Part shown: piece after piece, positions 7,281-15,425 of the stretch
Layout of the letters: each line of letters opens with the position of its first letter
How positions within the stretch are numbered: the stretch's first letter is position 1
Assembly (NCBI GenBank): GCA_001820175.1
Contig: MHOT01000019.1
Location: 1-49,382, forward strand
From: Candidatus Staskawiczbacteria bacterium RIFCSPHIGHO2_02_FULL_42_22
GTDB taxonomy: Bacteria; Patescibacteriota; Minisyncoccia; Minisyncoccales; Staskawiczbacteraceae
Reading direction: 5' to 3'
Length of the DNA stretch: 49,382 nt
The notes under the pieces: generated by a model
What the model was told of the DNA's origin: nothing
Seen by the model: the letters and a program-made list of their open reading frames with translations, nothing else
Databases searched by the model: none
Position numbers and translations under genes: made by a program

Positions 7281-9122
7281 ATGGAACAAAATACGCAACA
7301 AAACGTAAATCAAAACATGCCACCAGTAGAGCCACGCAATATTTGGACCCCCAAATTAATTGCATTGATTGCGGGGCTTGTGATTATTATCGGAGCTACT
7401 ATTTATGGTGCTGTTTGGTATATGCAGAAAAACCAAGCAACTCCAAATAACCTACCCAATACTGAAAATAATTACCCTATAAATCAGGGGAATTATAATC
7501 CCCTAAAAGAAGGTGCCTATTTTGCTCCACCAGCACCCCCAACTTTAAGTGAATATTCAGTTCCGGTGCCAAATACCACGGTCCAGTGGAATAGTGACCC
7601 CAAGTTACTTACAGATTTAAAAATAGTACTTGGCTACCAAGATGATTATAATGGGGATTCTAGTCTCACTTATAGCGGTGGAGATATTAATTACTATGAC
7701 ATGGGAATGCATGGGAGTAATAAAATCATTCTTACCGTGGCTCCGGCAATGGATCCAGGCGGACCGACGCTTTTGTTTTTTGAAAAAACTTCTGATGGTA
7801 AATATATTTTCATGTCAAAAATGTATAACTATGGAGTATATGGAAATGGGAGTTCTGCTGGATATTTACTTTCTCCTATTATTTCATCAGCAGATACCAC
7901 GACATATTACAATGGCATTATAGGACCGGCCAACTTAATCTGGAAAGGCCTTGCATTGGAGCAACCATATCTTTACCCCTCCGATCTTTTCAGGAATTAT
8001 TTAAATGAAGAAAGAGTTGCTGACGTTCTTACTATTAAAAAGGTAGACACATTAGCAGAAGGTGATCTGTATCTTTACCAGCAAGCATATTATCCCTCCG
8101 GCACCAATCAGCCAGATACTACCCAGAAGTTTTACGTAAGACGCTACATATTAAAACTAAAGAGCGGGCTCTATACCACTTACAATAGCCGTTATACTTT
8201 CTTTAGCGATAATTCAGTGCCAAATATTACTTGGCTTGATGGTACAAAAAATCAAGATACTTATCGTATGGAGGCCAGCTTAGGTGGTTGTGGAAACCCG
8301 GGCGCTTATGTGGTTTCCGCCAGTGATGTCTCGGGTTTAGTTAAAGTGTCCGGTACAACCCCTGACGGACAATCAATTTATGAATTCACTGATAAAAATA
8401 ATCCGACTGAAAAGTTTTTTTACGATTTAATGCAAGGGCAGATATATGACTACAATACTGGGAATTCCGCTACTATTTCTTACCAAGAGTGGGCAAGTCA
8501 TCACCCTGTTGTGTTTTATAAGAACGCCCTAGGAGAACATGCTATTTTTACCAATAACAAATATGGTATGGCAGCAGAATGTGGTAAGCCGGTAATTTAT
8601 TTGTATCCAATCAAGCCAATTAATGTAACAGTTAAAGTAGGTGCGAATATTACCGTATCAGAACCCGAATATAATAATGGTTGGCAGGTTTTAGCAAACC
8701 CAGATGGAACTCTAAAAACTGGTGATGGTAATACCTATGAGTCACTTTTTTGGGAAGGAATTGGGTACGGTGTGTATCCATCAATTACAGAGGGTTTCGT
8801 AGTGGCACAATCAGAATTACAATCAACAATAGTATTACAACTTAAACAACTCGGTCTAAACGATAAGGAATCCGCCGACTTTTTGGAATTCTGGTTACCA
8901 AAAATGCCAAATACGCCATATGTCAGATTAACGTGGTTTACCGCCTCGCAACTTGACCAGTTGGCTCCATTAGTAGTGTGGCCACGACCAGATACTACTA
9001 TAAGAATATTTCTTGATTTCCAAGGGTTAGAAAAACAGATACCACTACCGCAACAACATCTTACCGCATTATCACGTAATGGATTTACGATGGTGGAGTG
9101 GGGAGGATTGCTGAGGAAATAG
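7281..9122 (+). CDS. membrane-anchored extracellular protein with KPVIYLYP domain
   Basis: A 613-residue protein: a short cytoplasmic Pro-rich tail, one transmembrane helix at about 27-49 (LIALIAGLVIIIGATIYGAV), then a long Tyr/Asn/Pro-rich region predicted to be outside the cell. The C-terminal third starts with CGKPVIYLYPIKPINVTVKV and ends with an acidic, Trp-rich module (VWPRPDTTIRIFLDF). I recall the KPVIYLYP opening from CPR and cyanobacterial surface proteins, but know no function. It lies close behind the MEMO-CapA gene and is probably co-transcribed with it. Confidence 0.65.
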   Translation: MEQNTQQNVNQNMPPVEPRNIWTPKLIALIAGLVIIIGATIYGAVWYMQKNQATPNNLPNTENNYPINQGNYNPLKEGAYFAPPAPPTLSEYSVPVPNTTVQWNSDPKLLTDLKIVLGYQDDYNGDSSLTYSGGDINYYDMGMHGSNKIILTVAPAMDPGGPTLLFFEKTSDGKYIFMSKMYNYGVYGNGSSAGYLLSPIISSADTTTYYNGIIGPANLIWKGLALEQPYLYPSDLFRNYLNEERVADVLTIKKVDTLAEGDLYLYQQAYYPSGTNQPDTTQKFYVRRYILKLKSGLYTTYNSRYTFFSDNSVPNITWLDGTKNQDTYRMEASLGGCGNPGAYVVSASDVSGLVKVSGTTPDGQSIYEFTDKNNPTEKFFYDLMQGQIYDYNTGNSATISYQEWASHHPVVFYKNALGEHAIFTNNKYGMAAECGKPVIYLYPIKPINVTVKVGANITVSEPEYNNGWQVLANPDGTLKTGDGNTYESLFWEGIGYGVYPSITEGFVVAQSELQSTIVLQLKQLGLNDKESADFLEFWLPKMPNTPYVRLTWFTASQLDQLAPLVVWPRPDTTIRIFLDFQGLEKQIPLPQQHLTALSRNGFTMVEWGGLLRK

Positions 9123-9209
9123 TGCCACTATGTGGACATAAAGCTCATAAATTAAGAGATAAAAAGGTCGCTTCTATACATATTAAATATTAAATTGAGG
9201 TAATTAATT

Positions 9210-9386
9210 ATGGAAAACGTAAATTGCAAAAAGTGTGGTATGCCGGCCGATGCTCCAATGGCATATAAGTGCGATGTGTGCCAAGCCGAATCAGCGGCAC
9301 ATGACCCAAGCCATGGCTGCGGCGAAGAGCATTGTGTAGTAAAGTGTTCTGGCTGCAAAAAAGCCGAAACCCAGTGCGCTTGCTAG
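9210..9386 (+). CDS. Cys/His-rich metal-binding peptide
   Basis: A 58-residue peptide with the pairs CKKC, CDVC, CGEEHC, CSGC and a terminal CAC, together with His and Met residues. Its size and cysteine density suit a small metallochaperone or metallothionein-like copper buffer. The copper regulator and ATPase lie immediately downstream, but a strong terminator separates them, so it is a separate transcript. The ATG follows a weak TTGAGG site. Confidence 0.7.
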   Translation: MENVNCKKCGMPADAPMAYKCDVCQAESAAHDPSHGCGEEHCVVKCSGCKKAETQCAC

Positions 9387-9430
9387 CTCCAACAAAAAAT
9401 TCCGTCGAAATAACGGAATTTTTTGTTGGT
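9387..9430 (+). terminator. intrinsic terminator
   Basis: CCAACAAAAAATTCCGT pairs with ACGGAATTTTTTGTTGG. The near-perfect stem could work in both directions. Confidence 0.85.
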
Positions 9431-9454
9431 TTAATTTTTCTTTTGCATTGGCTA

Positions 9455-9483
9455 TTGACAATACCCCCTAGGGGGTATATATT
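9455..9483 (+). promoter_or_regulatory. copper promoter with CsoR operator in the spacer
   Basis: TTGACA (9455-9460), a 17-bp spacer and TATATT (9478-9483). The perfect palindrome ATACCCCCTAGGGGGTAT (9461-9478) fills the spacer; G/C-tract palindromes of this type are known CsoR operators. Bound CsoR would block RNA polymerase until copper is bound. Confidence 0.85.
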
Positions 9484-9489
9484 GGAAGT

Positions 9490-9759
9490 ATGAACCATGT
9501 AAAAAATAAAACTAGCGTCATGCGGCGGCTTAAATTAATTGAAGGCCAGGTTCGCGGGCTTCAAAAGCTGGTTGGTAACGGCACTTATTGTATTGATGTA
9601 ATTACCCAAACCTCTGCGGTAAAGCAAGGATTATCTAATGTTGAGGACCTGCTGCTTGAAAACCATTTGGCCACCTGTATTATCAATCAAATAACATCGG
9701 GAAAAACCCAAAAAGCCAAACAGGAAATTTTAAAAGTGTATAAACTTAAAAGGAAGTAA
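9490..9759 (+). CDS. csoR: CsoR-family copper-sensing repressor
   Basis: An 89-residue all-helical protein of the CsoR/DUF156 family (RLKLIEGQVRGLQKLV, then TYCIDVITQTSAVKQGL). The copper-binding triad Cys-His-Cys is present: Cys in TYCIDV, and His and Cys in ENHLATC. Apo-CsoR binds DNA and Cu(I) releases it. The gene directly follows its own operator and runs into copA with one base between, which makes a self-regulated copper-efflux operon. Confidence 0.92.
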   Translation: MNHVKNKTSVMRRLKLIEGQVRGLQKLVGNGTYCIDVITQTSAVKQGLSNVEDLLLENHLATCIINQITSGKTQKAKQEILKVYKLKRK

Positions 9760-9760
9760 T

Positions 9761-12139
9761 ATGAATACTCAAACCTACCAAGTAAGGGGGATGCATTGTG
9801 CTTCGTGCTCGGCCATTATAGAAAAAACCCTCAAAAAAGTGGATGGTGTTCAAAGTGTGGATGCAAATTTTGGCACTGAAGCGGTCAAGGTTGCTTTTGA
9901 TGCCGCCAAAACCAATCCCCAAGAACTTTCAAAAAAAATTGAGCCATTGGGATATTCGTTCATAGTTCCCACGCGTACAAATCATGGCGCTTCCACTCAG
10001 CGGACCTATCGCCGAGCTCAGCTCGGCGGCCAAACGGCAGACATTTCGGCTTCGCTCAGTGCGAGTCAAATGGGCATGAGTGAAGAGGAACACGCCGCGC
10101 ACACGGGTATTGGCCAATCCAAGCAAGAAAAATTAGCTGAAGTGGTTGACATGAAGATGAAAATTATCATGGTCATGCCCTTGGCCGCCTTTAGTATTTT
10201 TTTGATGGCGTGGGAAACATTGGCTACTGTTGGCCTGATGCCAAAAATGTCAGAAGTGCTCTTTGAGTTTTTCCATCACCTTTTGCCAATATTTGCCACG
10301 GCCACGTTTTTTGTCGCCGGTAAACCGTATCTCTTAGGTTTTTACCGCTTCTTGCGTTACGGCAAAGCCAACATGGATAGCCTTATTGGCATTGGCACCT
10401 CTGCTGCGTTTTTATACAGTTTCATCGTCACAGCATTTGAAGAACCATTGCGCCCATTCTTAAACGTTGAGAATGTCTATTATGATGTAACTATCGTTGT
10501 CATTGCATTTATTACCTTGGGTAAATACCTGGAAGCCAAAGCAAAAATAAAAACCGGCGATGCCATAGAAAAATTACTTAATCTGCAAGCCAAGACAGCA
10601 ATTGTCATTAAAGATGGTAAAGAGCAGGAGATTTCTATCAATCAGGTTGTACATGGAGATCAGATCGTAGTAAAACCCGGTACTCGTATTCCGGTGGACG
10701 GAACGGTATTTGACGGTTCGTCATTTGTCGACGAGTCTATGGTTACCGGTGAGTCTATGCCTACTGAGAAAGATACCGGGGATACGGTCGTTGCCGGAAC
10801 GATCAACACTACAGGATCATTCACGTTCAAGGCAACAAAGGTTGGATCTGAAACACTGCTTGCCCACATTATTAAAATGGTGGAAGAAGCACAGGGAAGC
10901 CGCGCCCCCATCCAAAAACTGGCCGATAAAATTTCATCCGTGTTTGTGCCAATTGTCATTGTTCTTGCTTTCCTCTCGCTTGGCGCGTGGCTGGTTATTG
11001 GCACTGCGTATTTTGGCTTTGCGCAGGCACTTTCGTATGCGCTGGTCTCATTTGTGGGAATTTTAGTCATTGCTTGTCCCTGTGCTCTGGGGCTTGCCAC
11101 TCCCACGGCCATTATTGTTGGAGTTGGAAAGGGGGCGAAGGAAGGTATTTTGATTAAAGATGCCACGACCCTGGAAAAACTCCATAAGGTCAATATCGTG
11201 GTGGTTGATAAGACCGGAACAATCACCAAAGGAAAGCCCCAAATCGTACATATACAAAACACCGCCGACCTTTCTGATGAGAAAATTATTTCTTTATTGG
11301 CTGCCCTGGAGAATAAATCCGAACACCCAATCGCCCATGCCGTTTTAGAATATGCAAAAGCAAAGGGTATTTCTTTTTTGCCGGTTTCTAACTTTGAAAT
11401 CATTAAGGGCAAAGGACTTAAGGCCGTCATAGAAAATGTTGAATACTTTGCCGGAAATACTAAATTAATATCCGATCTCAAATTATCTTTTGATTTAAAA
11501 AGGATCGAATTGGAAACTCTACAAGGAAAAACGCCCGTCATTCTCGCTACCAGTCAAAAAGTGTTGGGTGTGGTCATGGTGGCTGACGCAATCAAGCCCG
11601 AGGCAAAAGAAGCAGTCAAAAATCTCCATAAACTAGGGATCAAGACCGTTATGCTTACGGGTGACCATAAAAACACCGCGTTTGCTATTGCCAGGGAAGT
11701 AGGAATTGATGATGTGGTGGCCGAGGTGCTTCCCGATGAAAAACTTACCAAAATAAAAGAGTTGCAGCTTCAAGGTCATATTGTCGCAATGGCCGGTGAT
11801 GGTATTAATGATGCTCCGGCTCTAGCCCAGGCCGATGTTGGTATTGCCATGGCTACTGGTACGGATGTGGCCATTGAAACCGCGGGAATTACCTTGCTTG
11901 GCGGCGATATTTCAAAATTGGTCAAGGCCATTCGTCTTTCAAGGATTACCATGCGTGGCATCAAACAAAATTTGTTTTGGGCTTTTATTTATAATATTAT
12001 TGGTATTCCACTGGCCGGGGGTTTATTTTTCCCCATTTTCGGCTGGCTATTAAACCCTATTTTTGCGGGACTGGCCATGGCATTCTCAAGCGTATCAGTG
12101 GTCGGAAATTCGTTAAGGTTAAAGGCAAAGAAAATATAA
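9761..12139 (+). CDS. copA: Cu(I)-exporting P1B-type ATPase
   Basis: A 792-residue copper pump. It has one N-terminal HMA domain with GMHCASC at about 10-16; eight membrane helices with the intramembrane CPC (ACPCALGLATPT near 437); the actuator motif TGES; phosphorylation site DKTGT near 482; HP motif SEHPIAHA; and the hinge GDGINDAP near 679. All catalytic motifs are intact. Between the HMA domain and the first helix, residues about 80-102 are encoded by a palindromic insertion. The gene is co-transcribed with csoR. Confidence 0.95.
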   Translation: MNTQTYQVRGMHCASCSAIIEKTLKKVDGVQSVDANFGTEAVKVAFDAAKTNPQELSKKIEPLGYSFIVPTRTNHGASTQRTYRRAQLGGQTADISASLSASQMGMSEEEHAAHTGIGQSKQEKLAEVVDMKMKIIMVMPLAAFSIFLMAWETLATVGLMPKMSEVLFEFFHHLLPIFATATFFVAGKPYLLGFYRFLRYGKANMDSLIGIGTSAAFLYSFIVTAFEEPLRPFLNVENVYYDVTIVVIAFITLGKYLEAKAKIKTGDAIEKLLNLQAKTAIVIKDGKEQEISINQVVHGDQIVVKPGTRIPVDGTVFDGSSFVDESMVTGESMPTEKDTGDTVVAGTINTTGSFTFKATKVGSETLLAHIIKMVEEAQGSRAPIQKLADKISSVFVPIVIVLAFLSLGAWLVIGTAYFGFAQALSYALVSFVGILVIACPCALGLATPTAIIVGVGKGAKEGILIKDATTLEKLHKVNIVVVDKTGTITKGKPQIVHIQNTADLSDEKIISLLAALENKSEHPIAHAVLEYAKAKGISFLPVSNFEIIKGKGLKAVIENVEYFAGNTKLISDLKLSFDLKRIELETLQGKTPVILATSQKVLGVVMVADAIKPEAKEAVKNLHKLGIKTVMLTGDHKNTAFAIAREVGIDDVVAEVLPDEKLTKIKELQLQGHIVAMAGDGINDAPALAQADVGIAMATGTDVAIETAGITLLGGDISKLVKAIRLSRITMRGIKQNLFWAFIYNIIGIPLAGGLFFPIFGWLLNPIFAGLAMAFSSVSVVGNSLRLKAKKI
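9997..10064 (+). repeat. in-frame palindromic insertion within copA
   Basis: A GC-rich stretch containing the palindrome CGCCGAGCTCAGCTCGGCG lies in the linker between the HMA and membrane domains. It adds about 22 residues of low-complexity type (RAQLGGQTADISASLSASQ) without breaking the frame, resembling the palindromic elements that insert into Rickettsia genes. Confidence 0.5.
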
Positions 12140-12140
12140 T

Positions 12141-12237
12141 AGTGATCCGAATGATCCGAATTAGCATCCGAATGTTCCGAATCACGTTACTGTATTAGGA
12201 TCATTCGGATGATATTCGTAAATTAGGATCGCTGATG
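12141..12237. repeat. inverted-repeat element
   Basis: Repeated ATCCGAATG units on the left are matched by AGGATCATTCGGATG on the right, making an imperfect hairpin that fills the gap between copA and the next gene. Confidence 0.55.
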
Positions 12238-12239
12238 AA

Positions 12240-13259
12240 ATGAAAACATACACATTCCACGTCAACGGCATGCACTGCAACGCGTGTGTGGTGCTGACCG
12301 AAAGCGAGCTAAATGATGTGCCAGAAGTATCGAAAGCAAAATCATCGCTTGTAAATCATAGCGTCCAAGTAACCGGCGAATTTGGCGATAAAGAACCAGA
12401 ACACATTGCGCGCGACTTGAGCGAAGTATTAAAACCGCATGGCTACGCACTTTCTCTTGAAAAACAGAATCATTTGGCAAAATGGTCGGATTTTAAGTTG
12501 GCATTTCCGATTGCCATCGGTTTTATTGCGTTATTTATTATGTTGCAGAAGATTGGCATCGTTAATTTGGTGACCGCATCAAGGGTTAGTTATGGCACAG
12601 CATTTGTCATTGGCCTTATTGCTTCTGTTTCTACCTGCATGGCGGTGGTGGGCGGCCTGGTGCTTTCCATGTCCGCCAATTTTGCCAAAGAGGGGGACAA
12701 AGTGCGTCCGCAGCTGCTATTTCATATTGGCCGACTGGCGTCATTTTTTGTGTTGGGGGGACTCATCGGCATGCTCGGGGCAGTGGTTCAATTCGGGCCC
12801 GCCGGCACCTTTTTTCTTAATATTACTATTGCCTTGGTGCTTCTTATATTGGGCATTAACCTGCTTGATATATTTCCCTTTGCAAAGAAGTTTCAGCCAA
12901 CGATACCCGGTTTTATTGGAAAACAGGTGCACGGCCTTAAAAATATCAACCACACCCTTACTCCTTTGCTGGTCGGTGTTGCCACCTTTTTTTTGCCTTG
13001 CGGTTTTACCCAATCCATGCAACTGTATACCTTGACCACCGGAAATTTTGTAACCGGCGCATTAATTATGGGGGCATTTGCCATTGGAACCCTTCCGGTG
13101 CTTGCCCTTTTAAGTTTCAGTTCACTGGGCATTCATAAAAAGGCGCAAAGCGGGGTGTTTTTTAAAACTGCGGGCCTTGTTGTTATATTTTTCGGAATTT
13201 TTAATGCAATGAATGCACTGGCTGCCGTAGGAATTATTTCCCCTCTATTTAGCTTTTAA
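12240..13259 (+). CDS. HMA domain fused to DsbD-like/sulfite-exporter-like membrane protein
   Basis: A 339-residue protein with an N-terminal heavy-metal-associated domain (GMHCNAC at about 10-16) joined to a six- or seven-helix membrane domain of the DsbD_2/cytochrome c biogenesis type. That domain has STCMAVVGGLVLS near 130 and FFLPCGFTQSMQLYTL near 255, each with the helix-embedded Cys typical of the family. Fusions of this design accompany copper ATPases and may carry copper or reducing equivalents across the membrane. Its place behind csoR-copA supports a copper role. Confidence 0.75.
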   Translation: MKTYTFHVNGMHCNACVVLTESELNDVPEVSKAKSSLVNHSVQVTGEFGDKEPEHIARDLSEVLKPHGYALSLEKQNHLAKWSDFKLAFPIAIGFIALFIMLQKIGIVNLVTASRVSYGTAFVIGLIASVSTCMAVVGGLVLSMSANFAKEGDKVRPQLLFHIGRLASFFVLGGLIGMLGAVVQFGPAGTFFLNITIALVLLILGINLLDIFPFAKKFQPTIPGFIGKQVHGLKNINHTLTPLLVGVATFFLPCGFTQSMQLYTLTTGNFVTGALIMGAFAIGTLPVLALLSFSSLGIHKKAQSGVFFKTAGLVVIFFGIFNAMNALAAVGIISPLFSF

Positions 13260-13298
13260 TGCAAGGTTTATTAAAATTTGATAAAAAATATATTATTT

Positions 13299-13694
13299 AT
13301 GAAAAAAAATATAATTGCTATATCTATTATTGTTGTCTGTGTCGTCATCTCTGGAATTTTCTTATTTTCCGATAATAACAAAGAGAATAGCGAAAACTCA
13401 ACTGCAAGCAATATCAGCATTGTTGACGGTAAACAAATTATCACCATTAATGCCAAAGGTGGCTATTTGCCAAGAGTAACCGCGGCAAAAGCCGGTATTC
13501 CAACGGTAATTAATATGAAAACCCAAGGCACCTTTGATTGCTCGTCTTCGCTGACGATTCCGACTTTGAACTGGCGCAATAATCTTCCGCCGTCGGGGGA
13601 AACCTTAATCGATGTCCCAGCTCAAAACCCCGGCGCAACCTTGCAAGGCATTTGCTCTATGGGCATGTACAATTTTTCGATTAATTTTAATTAG
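13299..13694 (+). CDS. membrane-anchored cupredoxin-like protein
   Basis: A 131-residue protein, with the start placed at ATG 13299, in front of the hydrophobic anchor at about 5-24. The exported part resembles the cupredoxin_1 domain: ITINAKGGYLPRVTAAKAG, then TQGTFDCSSSLTIPTL, and finally GICSMGMYNFSI, with Cys and Met at positions that usually bind type 1 copper. It would bind copper outside the cell. It sits in the copper cluster, just after the HMA-DsbD-like gene. Confidence 0.7.
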   Translation: MKKNIIAISIIVVCVVISGIFLFSDNNKENSENSTASNISIVDGKQIITINAKGGYLPRVTAAKAGIPTVINMKTQGTFDCSSSLTIPTLNWRNNLPPSGETLIDVPAQNPGATLQGICSMGMYNFSINFN

Positions 13695-13704
13695 GTTCCA
13701 TAAT

Positions 13705-14781
13705 ATGAATCAAAAAATTATTTTAGCTCTAATAATCGGGGTGGTCGTTTTGGTGCTGGCAGGCGTGGCATGGATGTTATTTTTTAGTAATGCCCCTGTA
13801 AATAACGGCATCGGTCAAAATCCATCGAATGTTATTATCCAAGGTATTATTACCAAAGATACTCCGGGGGCCCGGCCCGGGGTATGGTATATAACGTATG
13901 AGGAGCCAGGTTCTCCGGCGTTGCGGAAAGAATTGGATGTAAGCGCTATTAATTTTACCAATAAGTATCTTTATAATGGTCAAACGGCTCGTGTTGAAGG
14001 ATATGAAAGTAATAACGTGGTAAAAGTGACTACCTTGCAAATTCTTAATGTTTATAAAGATGATTTAATTTGGGCGGCTTCGCCTCTTCCTAATGATGTT
14101 TTGGTGAGTCCAATAATGGTTACGGGCCAGGCGCGAGGCAATTGGTTTTTTGAAGCCAGTTTCCCGGTCGCCTTACTTGATGCCAACGGAAAGGTGCTGG
14201 CCCAAGTTCCGGCGCAGGCCCAAAGCGAATGGATGACGACCGATTACGTGGGTTTTGGCGCTCTCTTGCCATTTTTAAAACCCGCCACTTCCACAGGAAC
14301 GCTGGTTTTGCAAAAAGATAATCCGTCCGGATTGCCTGAGCATGCCGATGAGCTGCGCATCCCTGTCCGTTTTGAAACGGCCGAAAAAACGGTAACGTTA
14401 TATTATTATAATGCCAATAACGATAAAGATGCTTCCGGCAACATTATGTGTTCCAGTCAAGGTTTGGTGGGGGTTGTGCGGCGCTTTCCAATTTCAACAA
14501 CGCCGATTCAAGATGCCATAAAACTGTTATTGCAAGGGCAATTGACGGCAGTAGAAAAATCCCAAGGGATTTCCACCGAATACCCGTTGCCGGGCGTTTC
14601 ATTAAAAAGCGCTAATTTAAAAGATGGGGTATTGACCCTGGAATTTTCAGATCCGCAAAACAAAACCGGCGGGGGATCGTGTCGGGTTGGAATTTTGTGG
14701 AAGCAAATAGAATCCACCGCCAAGCAATTTCCGGAAGTCAAAAGTGTTCGCTTTATTCCCGAGGAACTTTTTCAGCCGTAA
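13705..14781 (+). CDS. membrane-anchored Gmad2/GerMN-domain protein
   Basis: A 358-residue protein, with the start placed at ATG 13705 because the transmembrane anchor (about 4-25, IILALIIGVVVLVLAGVAWM) follows directly. Residues about 135-225 match the Gmad2 immunoglobulin-like domain (VSPIMVTGQARGNWFFEASF). Residues about 240-355 match the GerMN domain (VTLYYYNANND, IQDAIKLLLQGQLTAVEK). Both were named from spore-germination proteins but are common in non-sporing bacteria as cell-surface modules. It starts 10 bp after the cupredoxin gene and is likely in the same operon. Confidence 0.75.
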   Translation: MNQKIILALIIGVVVLVLAGVAWMLFFSNAPVNNGIGQNPSNVIIQGIITKDTPGARPGVWYITYEEPGSPALRKELDVSAINFTNKYLYNGQTARVEGYESNNVVKVTTLQILNVYKDDLIWAASPLPNDVLVSPIMVTGQARGNWFFEASFPVALLDANGKVLAQVPAQAQSEWMTTDYVGFGALLPFLKPATSTGTLVLQKDNPSGLPEHADELRIPVRFETAEKTVTLYYYNANNDKDASGNIMCSSQGLVGVVRRFPISTTPIQDAIKLLLQGQLTAVEKSQGISTEYPLPGVSLKSANLKDGVLTLEFSDPQNKTGGGSCRVGILWKQIESTAKQFPEVKSVRFIPEELFQP

Positions 14782-14821
14782 CATTATTTTTTTATTGCCG
14801 AGGGTTTAATACCCTTTATTA

Positions 14822-14888
14822 TGCGACAAAAACCGCTTTTGCACAAAAACGGACGATCGTCCGTTTTTGTGCAAAAGCGGTTTTTTAT
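14822..14888. terminator. perfect palindrome acting as bidirectional terminator
   Basis: A near-perfect palindrome centred on ACGATCGT, with arms containing AACCGCTTTTGCACAAAAAC, ends in a T-run on both strands. It is the first of two copies (the other is at about 18966-19030); the differences between copies preserve pairing. Confidence 0.7.
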
Positions 14889-15006
14889 AACAAATGTTTA
14901 AGCCATTGAACAGTAACCCCTCGCGCCTCCCACTCTCATGTGTCGTCATTGCGAGGAGCAGCGATCGCAATCGTGGACGACGCGGCAATCCAGTAAGAGT
15001 GATGCT

Positions 15007-15223
15007 AAGAAACTGTTTAATAAGTCCACATTTGGTCTAAAATTCTATTTTTCGGTTGCAAATTCGCTATAATTTTTCGGCTTACACCCTGTGCAAACCT
15101 CAAAATTCTATCAAAATTACGATTTCTAAAATACGATTGGTGCAAACCACCCTTTCCGCTTTCTATTTTTCGCTCGAAAAATAGAATTTTATCCTCAAAA
15201 GCGACTTATTAGACAGTTTCTAA
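15007..15223. repeat. large palindromic element
   Basis: Outer arms AGAAACTGTTTAATAAGTC and the near reverse complement GACTTATTAGACAGTTTCT. The interior has AAAATTCTATTTTTCG and AAATTCGCTATAATTTTTCGG, which match the large-hairpin family seen at 5120 and 40221. Confidence 0.6.
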
Positions 15224-15227
15224 GATT

Positions 15228-15273
15228 GTCCCGATGGCTTTGTGCCATCGAGGATCCTCGATCTCATCGGGAC
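15228..15273. repeat. cloverleaf-shaped palindromic element, copy 1
   Basis: The order is GTCCCGAT, a short hairpin, ATCGAGGATCCTCGAT, a short spacer, then ATCGGGAC. The outer octamers pair and CGAGGATCCTCG is a perfect inner palindrome. A second copy at 32562-32636 keeps this skeleton but has unrelated side stems. Confidence 0.6.
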
Positions 15274-15343
15274 TTCGTCACCCGCGTGCGCCTCGCAATG
15301 ACGGTGGGGGTGTGAGGGGGGTTACATTGAACATAATGCATAA

Positions 15344-15372
15344 TTGACAGTCAGTGATTATTTTTATACAGT
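15344..15372 (+). promoter_or_regulatory. promoter of purC-purE
   Basis: TTGACA, 17-bp spacer, TACAGT. Predicted transcription starts near 15379, so the mRNA would begin close to the GTTCGATCTTTGACAA leader motif. Confidence 0.7.
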
Positions 15373-15425
15373 TTATGTGGTGTTCGATCTTTGACAACCA
15401 GTTTTTTTGAAAGGAAAAGTGCCGT

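Larger units (their letters stand above)
14912..15325. repeat. composite REP-like island
   Basis: Outer ends GTAACCCCTCGCGCC and GTGAGGGGGGTTAC are inverted. Inside them CGTCATTGCGAG (14944-14955) is inverted against CTCGCAATGACG near 15292-15303. The interior carries two further elements, at 15007-15223 and 15228-15273. No coding gene is visible between 14782 and 15425. Confidence 0.65.

Noticed and set aside
10660-11541. 293-codon minus-strand ORF
   Set aside because: It is the antisense shadow of copA, with Ser/Thr/Pro-rich translation and no start signal.
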